Of a stretch of DNA of 64,000 bases, positions 1 to 8,885 are shown piece after piece (position 1 is the first letter of the stretch; each line of letters begins with the position of its first letter). This DNA comes from Vibrio sp. S17_S38. GTDB taxonomy: Bacteria; Pseudomonadota; Gammaproteobacteria; Enterobacterales; Vibrionaceae. A program made the translations under genes and the position numbers. Below the pieces are notes generated by a model. It did no database searches, was not told the DNA's origin, and was given only the letters and a program-made list of their open reading frames with translations. Where the stretch lies: positions 1-64,000 of the forward strand of contig NZ_JAAUWW010000009.1 in NCBI RefSeq assembly GCF_014694375.1, read 5' to 3'.

Positions 1-83
1 ATGTTGCAAAAATGCTAACAATCATTTGCCAATCCACAACATTCGAATTATTTGACCGACTTGAACGAATAATTCCAATTTAT

Positions 84-99
84 TGTGATAATGATCACA
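84..99. promoter_or_regulatory. Perfect CRP-like site
   Basis: The sequence reads TGTGA, six bases, TCACA, which matches both half-sites of the cAMP receptor protein consensus at the correct spacing. It lies about 60 bp before the start of the small secreted protein at 160, so catabolite control of that gene is the natural inference. No start site was mapped. Confidence 0.65.
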
Positions 100-159
100 C
101 TTATAATTACTGCATATTGATTAGCTCATTGGTGAGTCTAATCAGACGGAGGAAATACC

Positions 160-480
160 ATGAAAAAATTATTAACTGCAATCGCTATCACAACTCTATT
201 TAGTTCAGCGGCAATGGCTGCATCTTCATCAGATGTAACTTTACAAGTATCTCAACGCTACAATAATGCGATAGTCACCGTAGAACAAAATGGTCAGCCA
301 TTAACCGATTATCCTGTTACTGTCGACGGCATGGGATCTCGTCAAGTAATGACCAATGATCATGGTCAGATGCATTTCGTAAACCATAGCAATAATATAC
401 AAAGCTATACCTTTACGGTTAATGACCAAAATGGTAATGCCATTTCAAAAACCGTCAGCATTATTGGTGATAAAAACTAA
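160..480 (+). CDS. Small secreted protein of unknown function
   Basis: This 106-aa protein starts with a clear Sec signal peptide (MKKLLTAIAI, then a cut after SSAAMA near residue 20). The mature part is about 85 residues, has no cysteines, and is rich in N, Q, S and T with alternating hydrophobic residues, which suggests a small beta-rich (Ig-like or carboxypeptidase-regulatory-like) fold. A strong GGAGG ribosome site lies 8 nt before the ATG. I do not recognise the family. It has its own CRP-like site upstream and sits ahead of two pectin-degrading lipoproteins, so a periplasmic or secreted role linked to carbon use is possible but unproven. Confidence 0.8.
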   Translation: MKKLLTAIAITTLFSSAAMAASSSDVTLQVSQRYNNAIVTVEQNGQPLTDYPVTVDGMGSRQVMTNDHGQMHFVNHSNNIQSYTFTVNDQNGNAISKTVSIIGDKN

Positions 481-524
481 TACAACCAATTAAACGAAAT
501 TTAGATAATAAGGAGTCATTATCT

Positions 525-638
525 ATGTTTATCTTGGTACTAAATGACACCCCTGCAGGAAAACAGCCGTGTCATTTGGCTTATACACACCGCTTTATTC
601 ATATCATTAACACTACTCTTTTTCTCATTATGTATTAA
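525..638 (+). CDS. Possible 37-aa small ORF
   Basis: An AAGGAG motif about 9 nt upstream precedes ATG at 525, opening a 37-codon frame (MFILVLNDTPAGK...). It overlaps a 9-bp inverted repeat (AAATGACAC at 542-550, GTGTCATTT at 569-577). The good ribosome site is the only argument for translation; the peptide has no recognised motif. It may equally be a chance frame in the transcript tail of the upstream gene. The rest of 481-874 shows no other gene, only AT-rich promoter-like sequence ahead of the pectate lyase. Confidence 0.2.
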   Translation: MFILVLNDTPAGKQPCHLAYTHRFIHIINTTLFLIMY

Positions 639-874
639 ATATTCAGATACCTGCCAAGAAGCCTTTCGTTTTAAAATAAACCAATCGATGACTTAATGAA
701 CAGAAAACGTTCATTTATCCCCCAGAATTTAATTGATCCAACGCTTTATTTTAATCCAATTCCGTCATAAACGCATGACAAAGATCAACAAAATGAAATG
801 GCGTGCTTTGTTTTTTAAAATCATGTTCTATAAATTACATTCCAATAATATGAAAGTAATAATACGAGGAATGT

Positions 875-2467
875 ATGAAAAAATTATCACTTGGTATTGT
901 AATCAGCTTGCTAGTTTCAGGTTGTAATTATGATATTACGTCTTTAGGCGCTGATGGATGGGCAGCTGTAGATGGGCCAGTAACCGGAGGAAATACCGCA
1001 AAAGAAACAGAAACCTACGTCGTAGAAAATCGACATCAATTGATCACTGCTTTATATGGATCGCAAGATGCGAATTTAAATGCCAACCCAAGTAATACTG
1101 CCAAAATCATTTACGTTAAAGGTTTAATTGATTTATCAACCGATGGCGATGGAAAAGCCGTGACTCCAGCCGACTACATGGCGCAGTGTTCTGATTCTGG
1201 TTATACCAATTATGATGACTTCTATACCGCTTATCGCGAGAGATTTAATCCACATGAATGGAATAAACAAGATTTAGCCAGTAATGGCAAACCACAGCCA
1301 GTTAGTGGCCCTTTAGAAAATGCTCGTTCTTGCTATCAAAAAGCCCAAGCTAACCATATTGTGTTACGAGTAGGTTCCAATACGTCCATTTTAGGTGTGG
1401 GCAGTGATGCCATAATTCAACATGGTTCACTGGTATTAGGAAAAAGCGAAAAAGACGCAGAGCCTGTCACCAACGTGGTGATCCGTAATATTGAATTCAA
1501 AGATGCGTTTGATGATTTCCCAGGTTGGAGTTCAACGGATTCGTTTAAAATTGATACTAATGAATTCGGTCAAGGCGATTGCCGTGAAACCTTTATCAGT
1601 GATACTCAAAATCCTGCTGCTTGCCTTTCTATAGAAGGTGGACGTTGGAATTCAGAATACGATCTGATCACGTTAAATAATGCACAACATGTTTGGGTGG
1701 ATCACAACACCTTTAGCGATGGTGTTCGCACCGATGATCAATTCCCTCCAGTCTTTACCGCGCCTTACAACGAGAAAGAACAAAAAGTGCAACACCATGA
1801 TGGATTAGTCGATGTCACCAATGGCTCCAGTAAAGTCACCATTTCTTATAACGTATTTAAAAACCACGATAAAACTAACTTACTGGGTGGTAGTGATTCA
1901 GCCAATCCAGAAATCAATTATGGCCCAGGTTCAATTGATGTCACTTTCCACCATAACTATTGGGAAAATACAGGTCAACGGATGCCTCGCGTACGCTTTG
2001 GTCGCGTCCATGTATACAACAACTATTACAACTTGAATGCAAATGCAGAAGAAACTGTTTATAAAATGGGAGATGCCATTATTTTAGGCACGGCATCTAA
2101 AATTTATGCAGAAAACAACGTGTTTGATATTTCAGGCACCGAAGATTGGTCCAAAATCATTGGCTTTAGCTCTAAAACGTCCAACATCGATAAATGCACC
2201 AAAGCAGGCTACCAAGTCGCAGAATGTGGCACTTACTTTTATTCTGGCGGTAACGTTGTGAATAATAGCGTGGTTGATTTCACTCCATTTGCCATCGATA
2301 AATCCACCAGCTCAAGCTCTAATGCTAACGTCACGATTCTTGATCCAAAAGATGAAAATGCATTCTGGCTGCCGAAACAAACCTACCGTTATAAATTAGA
2401 AAAACCAAAGCATCTCAAAGCTGAAATATTGGCTAATGCAGGTTCAGGAAAACTGAGCACTAAATAG
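875..2467 (+). CDS. Pectate lyase lipoprotein, polysaccharide lyase family 1
   Basis: The 530-aa product begins with a lipoprotein signal peptide ending in the lipobox LVSGC (Cys17), so it is probably anchored to the outer membrane. Polysaccharide lyase family 1 features are present: VWVDH near residue 273, HHDGLVDVTNGS near 306 (the calcium-site region), and RMPRVRFG at 369-376 containing the PL1 catalytic-arginine motif, followed by HVYNNYY. The family cleaves polygalacturonate by calcium-dependent beta-elimination, giving unsaturated oligogalacturonides. Length fits a long PL1 enzyme with extra N-terminal loops. It is followed by a terminator and then a pectinesterase, whose demethylation product would be its substrate. 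Start is supported by ACGAGGA just upstream. Confidence 0.93.
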   Translation: MKKLSLGIVISLLVSGCNYDITSLGADGWAAVDGPVTGGNTAKETETYVVENRHQLITALYGSQDANLNANPSNTAKIIYVKGLIDLSTDGDGKAVTPADYMAQCSDSGYTNYDDFYTAYRERFNPHEWNKQDLASNGKPQPVSGPLENARSCYQKAQANHIVLRVGSNTSILGVGSDAIIQHGSLVLGKSEKDAEPVTNVVIRNIEFKDAFDDFPGWSSTDSFKIDTNEFGQGDCRETFISDTQNPAACLSIEGGRWNSEYDLITLNNAQHVWVDHNTFSDGVRTDDQFPPVFTAPYNEKEQKVQHHDGLVDVTNGSSKVTISYNVFKNHDKTNLLGGSDSANPEINYGPGSIDVTFHHNYWENTGQRMPRVRFGRVHVYNNYYNLNANAEETVYKMGDAIILGTASKIYAENNVFDISGTEDWSKIIGFSSKTSNIDKCTKAGYQVAECGTYFYSGGNVVNNSVVDFTPFAIDKSTSSSSNANVTILDPKDENAFWLPKQTYRYKLEKPKHLKAEILANAGSGKLSTK

Positions 2468-2478
2468 GTCATACCATC

Positions 2479-2505
2479 ATGAGTGAGAAAATGTTTCTCA
2501 CTCAT
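2479..2505 (+). terminator. Hairpin after pectate lyase
   Basis: Perfect 12-bp arms (ATGAGTGAGAAA and TTTCTCACTCAT) with a 3-nt loop lie 11 bp after the pectate lyase stop. There is only a weak T-rich tail, so termination efficiency is uncertain. Confidence 0.6.
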
Positions 2506-2618
2506 TTCTCACCATTTTAAAAAGCAGAAACTGATTGCTCGCAAATAAAATTACTGCGAACAAAAGCATCACGTTTCACTCTATTCAATTATAAAAATAT
2601 CTATTCTAAAGGGACATT

Positions 2619-5084
2619 ATGAATAAGACATTGGCCTTACCGTTGCTCTCTACATTAATATTGTCGGGATGCTATCAAACTAAGCTAGAACTATTACCAG
2701 TCTGCCAAGATATGACAGATCTCTATTTCTGTGCTGATTTTAACAAAGATGATTTAAGCAAATGGGATACATTGGCAACAGAAGGTGGCGATCCGGATGG
2801 CATCTTTGATATGCCAGCGAAAAGTGGCTATTTACGATATACCGCTGGCAGTAAAGGCGGTGAAATATTAATGATCGGCGAAGACGGAAAAAGTAAAATT
2901 TCAGCACATGATGATTATTTTATTGAAGGTCGGATCCGTCCAAGGCAAAACAGTACCACCGCTAATAAACAGCTATTTCTTATTGCACATCAGCAAGGTG
3001 AAGGTAATTGGCTGGGTGGAGGGATGAACTTACAAAACTCGCCAAGCAGTACCAAAGTGGAAATGGCCGTCAGTGATTCTGGTTCAATTAGCCGTCCATC
3101 ACAAACTTCTACTCCCATTTATTTAGGTGCCAACGATGGAGATGATGGCACTTGGTACAAAGTTCGCTTTGATATTGAAGGCGACCAAATGACCTTATAC
3201 ATGGACGGTGAAAAAATCAGTAGCCAAACCATCCCACAAACCAGCATTGATTTATTACAACCGGGGCCTTTTGGCATTTTCACCAACAACCGTTCATTTG
3301 AAGTCGATTACATCAAAGTCGGTAACCCAAGATTAAAACCAGTATTAATGGTACTCGATTATAAACAACCGACTTGGGACAGTGCGATTGCTGGCGGAGA
3401 ATCACTGGATATTCAGGTATCCGCAATACAAAGCGATGGTATGACAGCCGATGACTTCACAGTTCAAAGCAATGATAAAAAAATAATCGCCATTCATCAA
3501 TCCGGTGACTTGGTCAGTTTAATCCCATTATCAGTCGGGCAAGCCATAGTGGTTTTCCAATCTGGATCCGATCCAACTCTAGCAAAAAGTATTACGGTTA
3601 ATGTTGAAGCCCCTTTTGTGATGCCAACTCAAAGCTACGATTTAGACAATAAAGTTATGCCCGCCATTAATAGCACTGAACAGCATATTGATACGGAACT
3701 CACCCTCACCTTTGATAATTCTCCCGCGTTAAGCGCCAAAGGTGAAGTGCGAATTTACCGCAGCAATGATGATGTGTTGGTAGATACTTTATATCTACAA
3801 AATGATGTGAACTCTCTTGGATATAAAAATCAAGAACAACACCGTAACGTCAACCAAAACCCAATCTACCTAACCAATAATACTTTGCATATTCAGCCTC
3901 ATAGTGATGCCTTAGACGCAGGTGAAAGTTACTATATTGTGGTCGGTGATGATGTGGTCAGTGGAGCACAGATTGGCGGCAAAGAGTTTGCCGGACTTGG
4001 TAAAAATAGCCAATGGCAATTTACTACCAAAACAGCCTCACCGAATCCAACTAATATTAACGTTGGTACTTCGGCCAGTAGTGATTTTTCCACCTTACAA
4101 GGCGCGTTAAACTATGTCATGAAAAAAGGCGATCCCAACACACCAGTGGACATTAATTTAGCTGCCGGTACTTATCGAGAATTACTCTATATTGCCAACC
4201 AAAATAACCTCACTATTAAAGGCATATCACCACAAGATACAATTATCGAATATGACAACTATGAAACCTTAAACTCGGGTTCGGGAAAATCTTCTGTGGG
4301 AGATGGCGTTGAAGGTGGTCGAAGTGTTCTTCTAGTCGAGTCCTCGGATAACTTCACCTTGCAAAATTTAACCTTAAAAAATAGCCATATTCGCAGTAGC
4401 ACGGCTTCTAACCAAGCTGAAACCTTGTATTTTAACGGCAGCGATCAGCAACGATTTATAGCAAAGAATGTGCACTTTATCAGTGAGCAAGACACTCTCC
4501 AACTCAAAGGCTACAGCTGGTTTTACAACAGTTTAATTGCCGGTAATGTCGACTTTATTTGGGGAAATAATCACACCGCTCTATTCGAAAACTCCGAAAT
4601 TAGAACCCTTGGCGACTCCAAAGATGGTACCAACCTTGAGACGCTTGGCGGCTATATTTTACAAGCACGAACCGTAGCGGCAGACTCTCCGGGGTTTGTC
4701 TTCCTCAATAGTCAGTTTACTCATGGCGCAGGCCCAGTAGGAAATACGGTTGCAGGAGGTTCCACCTATTTTGCGCGCAGTGCAGGATACAGTAATTATT
4801 ACGATAACGTGGTTCTCATCAACAGCAACGTCGACTCACACATTGCGAATATTGGCTGGGCAGTAGAAGGCATTAATGGGCAACCAAGCCCTAATCCAAG
4901 TACACCAACCGCAACCACCGGCTGGCGTGAGTTCAATACCATGGATATTAGTGGTAATCCAATAAATCTAAGCGCAAGACAAGGCGTGTATTTGCTTTCT
5001 CAGCAAGAAGCCACGCCTTATTTAACTCGAAGTGCCATCTTTAGTGATTACAATAATGGTCAAGGTTGGAACCCTCAACCATAA
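2619..5084 (+). CDS. Multidomain pectinesterase lipoprotein, CE8
   Basis: The 821-aa protein has a lipoprotein signal (lipobox LILSGC, Cys18). Residues about 40-245 resemble a concanavalin-like/LamG carbohydrate-binding domain (FIEGRIRPRQN, GTWYKVRFDIEGDQMTLYMDGEKI). Residues about 250-335 look like a bacterial Ig-like domain, and about 340-480 like a second SbsA-type Ig domain. The C-terminal 330 residues form a pectin methylesterase right-handed beta-helix, with FSTLQGALNYV, GTYRE, the QDTLQLKG segment and VDFIWG (family catalytic aspartates). It removes methyl esters from pectin, preparing it for the neighbouring lyase. The lipid anchor and appended binding modules suggest a cell-surface enzyme. 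A GGGA ribosome site precedes the ATG. Confidence 0.92.
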   Translation: MNKTLALPLLSTLILSGCYQTKLELLPVCQDMTDLYFCADFNKDDLSKWDTLATEGGDPDGIFDMPAKSGYLRYTAGSKGGEILMIGEDGKSKISAHDDYFIEGRIRPRQNSTTANKQLFLIAHQQGEGNWLGGGMNLQNSPSSTKVEMAVSDSGSISRPSQTSTPIYLGANDGDDGTWYKVRFDIEGDQMTLYMDGEKISSQTIPQTSIDLLQPGPFGIFTNNRSFEVDYIKVGNPRLKPVLMVLDYKQPTWDSAIAGGESLDIQVSAIQSDGMTADDFTVQSNDKKIIAIHQSGDLVSLIPLSVGQAIVVFQSGSDPTLAKSITVNVEAPFVMPTQSYDLDNKVMPAINSTEQHIDTELTLTFDNSPALSAKGEVRIYRSNDDVLVDTLYLQNDVNSLGYKNQEQHRNVNQNPIYLTNNTLHIQPHSDALDAGESYYIVVGDDVVSGAQIGGKEFAGLGKNSQWQFTTKTASPNPTNINVGTSASSDFSTLQGALNYVMKKGDPNTPVDINLAAGTYRELLYIANQNNLTIKGISPQDTIIEYDNYETLNSGSGKSSVGDGVEGGRSVLLVESSDNFTLQNLTLKNSHIRSSTASNQAETLYFNGSDQQRFIAKNVHFISEQDTLQLKGYSWFYNSLIAGNVDFIWGNNHTALFENSEIRTLGDSKDGTNLETLGGYILQARTVAADSPGFVFLNSQFTHGAGPVGNTVAGGSTYFARSAGYSNYYDNVVLINSNVDSHIANIGWAVEGINGQPSPNPSTPTATTGWREFNTMDISGNPINLSARQGVYLLSQQEATPYLTRSAIFSDYNNGQGWNPQP

Positions 5085-5114
5085 CGATTATTAAAACGAA
5101 AACAAATAATCTCC

Positions 5115-5146
5115 CGCCTTAAAATGCCTAACGTGATTTTAAGGCG
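5115..5146 (+). terminator. Terminator after pectinesterase
   Basis: Arms CGCCTTAAAAT and ATTTTAAGGCG (11 bp, perfect) with a 10-nt loop lie 30 bp after the pectinesterase stop and are followed by ATTTTC. The stretch 5150-5457 that follows holds no gene that I can see, only AT-rich promoter-like sequence. Confidence 0.65.
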
Positions 5147-5457
5147 ATTTTCTAAAAGCTATGAGAAAGGACAACGCTATATTATCACCACAAATATTAA
5201 AATAGTTAGCATCACGACCACTGAAATAAACCATTTTAATAATCAAACATCATAAAAATAAGTAAGAATAACTTAAGAAAAATCTGGAGATAATTAGTTA
5301 TCCATTTTAACTCAGCACAAGACTACGATTATTATCAGATCCAAATACAGCGATCCATTCAACACATGATAGTTCTATAAACTATAGTAACTGCATCACT
5401 TTTATTATAAGTGACAACATGAATATTCCTTTATTGACTAAATCGCTTGGAGAATTT

Positions 5458-5886
5458 ATGACATTATCCCCTTTCCACCTTGCCATCCCTGTTTACGATT
5501 TACCTACTGCTCGTGATTTTTATCATCGCGTTTTTGGGCTCGAAGAAGGCCGCTCTAGTGATCATTGGGTCGATTTTGATTTCTATGGCCATCAATTAGT
5601 GATTCATGAGCACCCAAAAACCACCACTCAAGAACATGCACACACCAATGCCGTGGATGGTCACAATGTTCCCGTGCCTCACTTTGGTATTGTGTTGCAA
5701 TGGGAACAGTGGGAAGCGCTTGCTGACCGGCTAAGATACTTTAATATTGAATTTGTGATTGAGCCCTACATCCGCTTCAAAGATCAAGTTGGGGAACAAG
5801 CCACCATGTTTTTATTCGATCCTTGTGGTAATGCATTAGAATTCAAAGCCTTTAAAGACACGAGTCAGCTGTTCGCTAAGTCATAA
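5458..5886 (+). CDS. VOC (glyoxalase-fold) family protein
   Basis: This 142-aa protein has the vicinal-oxygen-chelate pattern: [27 protein letters not shown] at the N-terminus (metal-ligand His near residue 6) and [16 protein letters not shown] near the C-terminus with the usual glutamate ligand. The family covers glyoxalases, dioxygenases and antibiotic-binding proteins; the substrate cannot be read from the sequence. I chose the ATG at 5458 because TTGGAG lies 7 nt before it and the family starts here; an in-frame ATG at 5419 would add 13 residues with no ribosome site. It is convergent with the arsenic operon but lacks the cysteine motif of the arsenic lyase ArsI, so I do not call it that. 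Confidence 0.85.
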   Translation: MTLSPFHLAIPVYDLPTARDFYHRVFGLEEGRSSDHWVDFDFYGHQLVIHEHPKTTTQEHAHTNAVDGHNVPVPHFGIVLQWEQWEALADRLRYFNIEFVIEPYIRFKDQVGEQATMFLFDPCGNALEFKAFKDTSQLFAKS

Positions 5887-5921
5887 GATATTGTCGCTGA
5901 GCAAAACGATATAGGCCTAGA

Positions 5922-6644
5922 TCAAATATTATTTTGATTCACTCTAACGGATAATTCAGCGGCGCTTTCTTTACGTTCGCTATAACGGTCTGTTAATTCA
6001 TTAACTCGGCCACGTAATAGTAAAGTAAATTTCATTAATTCCTCCATAACGTCCACAATCCGGTCATAATAAGCTGAAGGTTTCATTCTGCCTTCGTCGT
6101 CGAATTCTAACCATGCTTTTGCTACTGAAGATTGGTTAGGTATGGTAAACATTCTCATCCATCGTCCTAAGATACGCATTTGGTTTAATGAATTAAATGA
6201 TTGAGATCCACCACTTACCTGCATGATAGCGAGTGTTTTTCCTTGTGATGGACGAACCGCACCTTCAGTTAAAGGGATCCAATCAATTTGGGCTTTCATA
6301 ATGCTGGTCATCGCACCATGACGCTCCGGTGAGCACCACACCATTCCTTCACACCAGCGAACCATTTCTCGTAATTCTTGCACTTTAGGGTGAGTGTCCG
6401 GCGCATCGTCAGGCAACGGCAGACCTGATGGATTAAAAATACGAACTTCTGCCCCCATATATTCCAATAATCGAGCCGCTTCTTGTGTGGCTAAGCGACT
6501 ATAAGAACGTTCTCGAACCGAGCCATATAGCATCAAAATTTTTACTGGCTGCAAACAAGGTTCGTCTCCACTATGATCAACATTGATATCATAAAATAGT
6601 AGCTCGCGCTTTAATGCTGGCATCTCATTCTGAAAATTACTCAT
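5922..6644 (-). CDS. arsH: Arsenical resistance protein ArsH
   Basis: The 240-aa product is a flavodoxin-like NADPH-dependent FMN reductase of the ArsH type. Visible family segments are [16 protein letters not shown] (FMN phosphate loop), [23 protein letters not shown], and [24 protein letters not shown]. ArsH oxidises trivalent organoarsenicals and reduces quinones or metals in characterised homologs. It is the last gene of a minus-strand arsR-acr3-arsC-arsH operon and its ATG overlaps the arsC stop by 4 bp (ATGA), implying translational coupling. Confidence 0.96.
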   Translation of the reverse strand: MSNFQNEMPALKRELLFYDINVDHSGDEPCLQPVKILMLYGSVRERSYSRLATQEAARLLEYMGAEVRIFNPSGLPLPDDAPDTHPKVQELREMVRWCEGMVWCSPERHGAMTSIMKAQIDWIPLTEGAVRPSQGKTLAIMQVSGGSQSFNSLNQMRILGRWMRMFTIPNQSSVAKAWLEFDDEGRMKPSAYYDRIVDVMEELMKFTLLLRGRVNELTDRYSERKESAAELSVRVNQNNI

Positions 6645-7072
6645 TTAGACACTCGCTGTCCTTGTTTATTGATAACTGCTTCACCATCTTCTTTATTAAA
6701 TTCACCTTGTTGTGGGGCATCTAAAAGCTCAAGCACCACTTCAGAAGGGCGGCAAAGTTTGGTGCCCTTTGGGGTGACCACTATTGGACGGTTGATTAAA
6801 ATTGGGTCGACCAGCATAAAATCAATTAGCTCAGCGTCGCTAAACTTATCTTCGGCAAGTTGTAAAGCTTCAAATGGATCAACATTTTTACGAAGTAATT
6901 CACGAGGCGAGATCCCCATATCTGCAATTAATTTCATTAACGTTTCGCGTGTTGGTGGCGTTTCTAAGTAATGAATTACTTCGGGTTCTACACCTGTATT
7001 TTGTATAAGTGCCAAGGTGTTACGAGATGTACCACATTCTGGGTTATGGTAAATAGTAATCGTTGTCATCAT
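6641..7072 (-). CDS. arsC: Arsenate reductase, glutaredoxin-coupled
   Basis: The 143-aa ArsC/Spx-fold protein carries the NPECGTSRN loop with the catalytic cysteine at residue 13, and later residues [26 protein letters not shown] with the arsenate-binding arginines. It reduces arsenate to arsenite with glutathione and glutaredoxin, supplying the substrate for the Acr3 efflux pump encoded upstream. The C-terminal extension ([16 protein letters not shown]) is family-typical. Two ATG codons in tandem make the first residue uncertain by one. Confidence 0.96.
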   Translation of the reverse strand: MMTTITIYHNPECGTSRNTLALIQNTGVEPEVIHYLETPPTRETLMKLIADMGISPRELLRKNVDPFEALQLAEDKFSDAELIDFMLVDPILINRPIVVTPKGTKLCRPSEVVLELLDAPQQGEFNKEDGEAVINKQGQRVSK

Positions 7073-7137
7073 TATTTTCTCACTTATTGGTTAGAATATT
7101 TGGTATTTATATTAAGTATTAAATTACATACACTTTT

Positions 7138-8187
7138 TCAGTTTTTTACACGGTAATTAGGTTTCATTTTTAGTACTCTATTAACGAGGAAAATCAACAC
7201 GGGTACTTCAATCAATGGGCCAATGACACCAGCAAAAGCTTGTTGTGAATTAATCCCAAAAACGGCAATAGATACGGCAATGGCTAATTCAAAATTATTG
7301 CCTGTTGCGGTATAAGCAATAGAAGCATTTTTATCAAACGGTAAGCCCATTTTTTTACCGATAAAGAAGCTGGTGAAAAACATCACAACAAAATAAATAC
7401 ACAATGGAACCGAGATTAATATTACATCTAACGGCAATTCAAATATCATTTCGCCTTTTAAGCTAAACATCAGAATAATGGTAAGCAATAAAGCAACCAG
7501 CGTGATTGGGGAAATACGTGGAATAAATACTTGGGTGTACCAATCAATGCCTTTAGCCGCAACTAAGCATTTACGACTTAAATAACCCGCTAAGAATGGA
7601 ATTCCAAGGTAAATAGCAACACTTTGTGCTATTTCACCAATGGAAATATCCACTACCATACCTTCATAGCCAAAAACAGGTGGAAGAACCGTAATAAATA
7701 ACCACGCCATAAAGCTGTAAGTAACGATTTGAAACGCACTATTAATAGCCACCAATGCCGCGCCATATTCTTTATTACCACCGCCAATATCATTCCAAAC
7801 TAATACCATCGCGATACAGCGTGCCAGTCCGATCATGATAATACCCACCATATAGCCGGGATGAGAACCTAAAAAGATCATCGCAAGAGCAAACATCAGA
7901 ATGGGGCCAACAATCCAGTTCATAACCAGCGATAAAGTAATGGCTTTTTTATCTCTAGTGACTTGTCCAAGTAAGCTATAATCAACTTTAGCAAGCGGTG
8001 GATACATCATTAAAATTAGTCCAATCGCCAGTGGGATATTGGTCGATCCCATACTCATTGATTCGTTCCAATTAGCAATTTGTGGAAATACCACCCCAAT
8101 AAAAACACCAATTAGCATGGCAAGAAAAATCCAGAGCGTTAAATAACGGTCTAGAAAACCTAATTTAGGCTTACATATCTGTTCCAT
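7138..8187 (-). CDS. acr3: Arsenite efflux transporter, ACR3 family
   Basis: The 349-aa protein has about ten membrane helices and the ACR3 signatures [34 protein letters not shown] (with the conserved cysteine needed for arsenite transport) and [22 protein letters not shown]. It exports arsenite across the inner membrane using the proton gradient. It sits between arsR (130 bp upstream, with its own operator dyad in the gap) and arsC (65 bp downstream). Confidence 0.96.
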   Translation of the reverse strand: MEQICKPKLGFLDRYLTLWIFLAMLIGVFIGVVFPQIANWNESMSMGSTNIPLAIGLILMMYPPLAKVDYSLLGQVTRDKKAITLSLVMNWIVGPILMFALAMIFLGSHPGYMVGIIMIGLARCIAMVLVWNDIGGGNKEYGAALVAINSAFQIVTYSFMAWLFITVLPPVFGYEGMVVDISIGEIAQSVAIYLGIPFLAGYLSRKCLVAAKGIDWYTQVFIPRISPITLVALLLTIILMFSLKGEMIFELPLDVILISVPLCIYFVVMFFTSFFIGKKMGLPFDKNASIAYTATGNNFELAIAVSIAVFGINSQQAFAGVIGPLIEVPVLIFLVNRVLKMKPNYRVKN

Positions 8188-8224
8188 GGTTTATCCTCAT
8201 GTGTAAAGTTTATTATTATCGTAA

Positions 8225-8240
8225 ATCGTCGAAATACGAT
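8225..8240. promoter_or_regulatory. Operator-like dyad upstream of acr3
   Basis: ATCGT, six bases, ACGAT forms a dyad (ATCGTCGAAATACGAT) 38 bp before acr3. It is nearly identical to the dyad upstream of arsR at 8680-8695 (15 of 16 positions), so both are best explained as ArsR binding sites. Confidence 0.75.
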
Positions 8241-8318
8241 TTTATTGCTAATAAGAAATAATTTTCTTTGTTTAAAAGGGCAATTACATTGTGTGTTAGC
8301 CTGTAAAGGGCGTCATGA

Positions 8319-8660
8319 TTAATTGTTAAAATCATCAAATAAATGACTGAATTCATTTAATGTCGCTCGATTAATGCGATAACACATTTTAGGTGGAATC
8401 GGCTCGGCACTGATCAATTTAGCGACTTTTAAAATGCGTAAATGCTCTGATACGGTTGATTGTGCTAGCCCTAATTGGGAAACCAAATCACTATTAAGAC
8501 AACCATCAAGGCGATCTAATCTCAATAATATGGTTAAGATCCGAACTCTAGCGGGATGTGATAATGCTTTAGCTAGTTTAGAGAATTGTAGCTCTCGGGC
8601 TAAATCATCCGTATTAACTTGAAAAGCTTGTTGATTGGTTGAGCTACATGCTTTGATCAT
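8319..8660 (-). CDS. arsR: ArsR family arsenic-responsive repressor
   Basis: The 113-aa winged-helix protein shows the ArsR/SmtB core LAKALSHPARVRILTILLRL and the recognition helix region LGLAQSTVSEHLRILKVAKLI (about residues 62-83). Cysteines are at 5, 54 and 93. Relatives of this subtype usually carry a CxC-like pair in the segment that here reads DGCLNSD, so the metalloid site may use Cys54 with Cys93 and perhaps Cys5. It should repress its own promoter and acr3 until arsenite binds. Two matching dyads support this. Confidence 0.93.
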   Translation of the reverse strand: MIKACSSTNQQAFQVNTDDLARELQFSKLAKALSHPARVRILTILLRLDRLDGCLNSDLVSQLGLAQSTVSEHLRILKVAKLISAEPIPPKMCYRINRATLNEFSHLFDDFNN

Positions 8661-8679
8661 ATTATTACTTATTTCGTTT

Positions 8680-8695
8680 ATCGTCGAATTACGAT
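8680..8695. promoter_or_regulatory. Operator-like dyad upstream of arsR
   Basis: ATCGTCGAATTACGAT, with 5-bp inverted arms ATCGT/ACGAT, lies 20 bp before the arsR start. The second copy at 8225-8240 lies upstream of acr3. Confidence 0.78.
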
Positions 8696-8825
8696 AACAA
8701 TAGATGTAGTCTCTGTAAATGGCAAGAATATTTTACATATTTCGTTCATAAAACAGGATCGTAAAACCTTCTATTCGTAACGTGCTTTTATTCATAACGT
8801 AAAATTGTCCAAAAACCAGATAAAG

Positions 8826-8862
8826 AAATGCCTCTCGAGATAATAATCTTCGTGGGGCATTT
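8826..8862 (-). terminator. Terminator of the ABC transporter operon
   Basis: Arms AAATGCC(TC) and (GG)GGCATTT enclose an AT-rich loop about 25 bp after the permease stop. Read on the minus strand the second arm ends in a short T-rich run. The region 8696-8825 shows nothing else apart from promoter-like AT-rich DNA. Confidence 0.45.
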
Positions 8863-8885
8863 ATCGTCATATCAATAATTAAATT

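Noticed and set aside
5369-5387. CTATA-N3-TATAG dyad before the VOC gene
   Set aside because: Such short A/T dyads are expected by chance in this AT-rich DNA.
5458-5886. VOC protein as an arsenic lyase (ArsI) because it adjoins the ars operon
   Set aside because: It is on the opposite strand, converges on the operon and lacks the cysteine pair expected near the ArsI active site.
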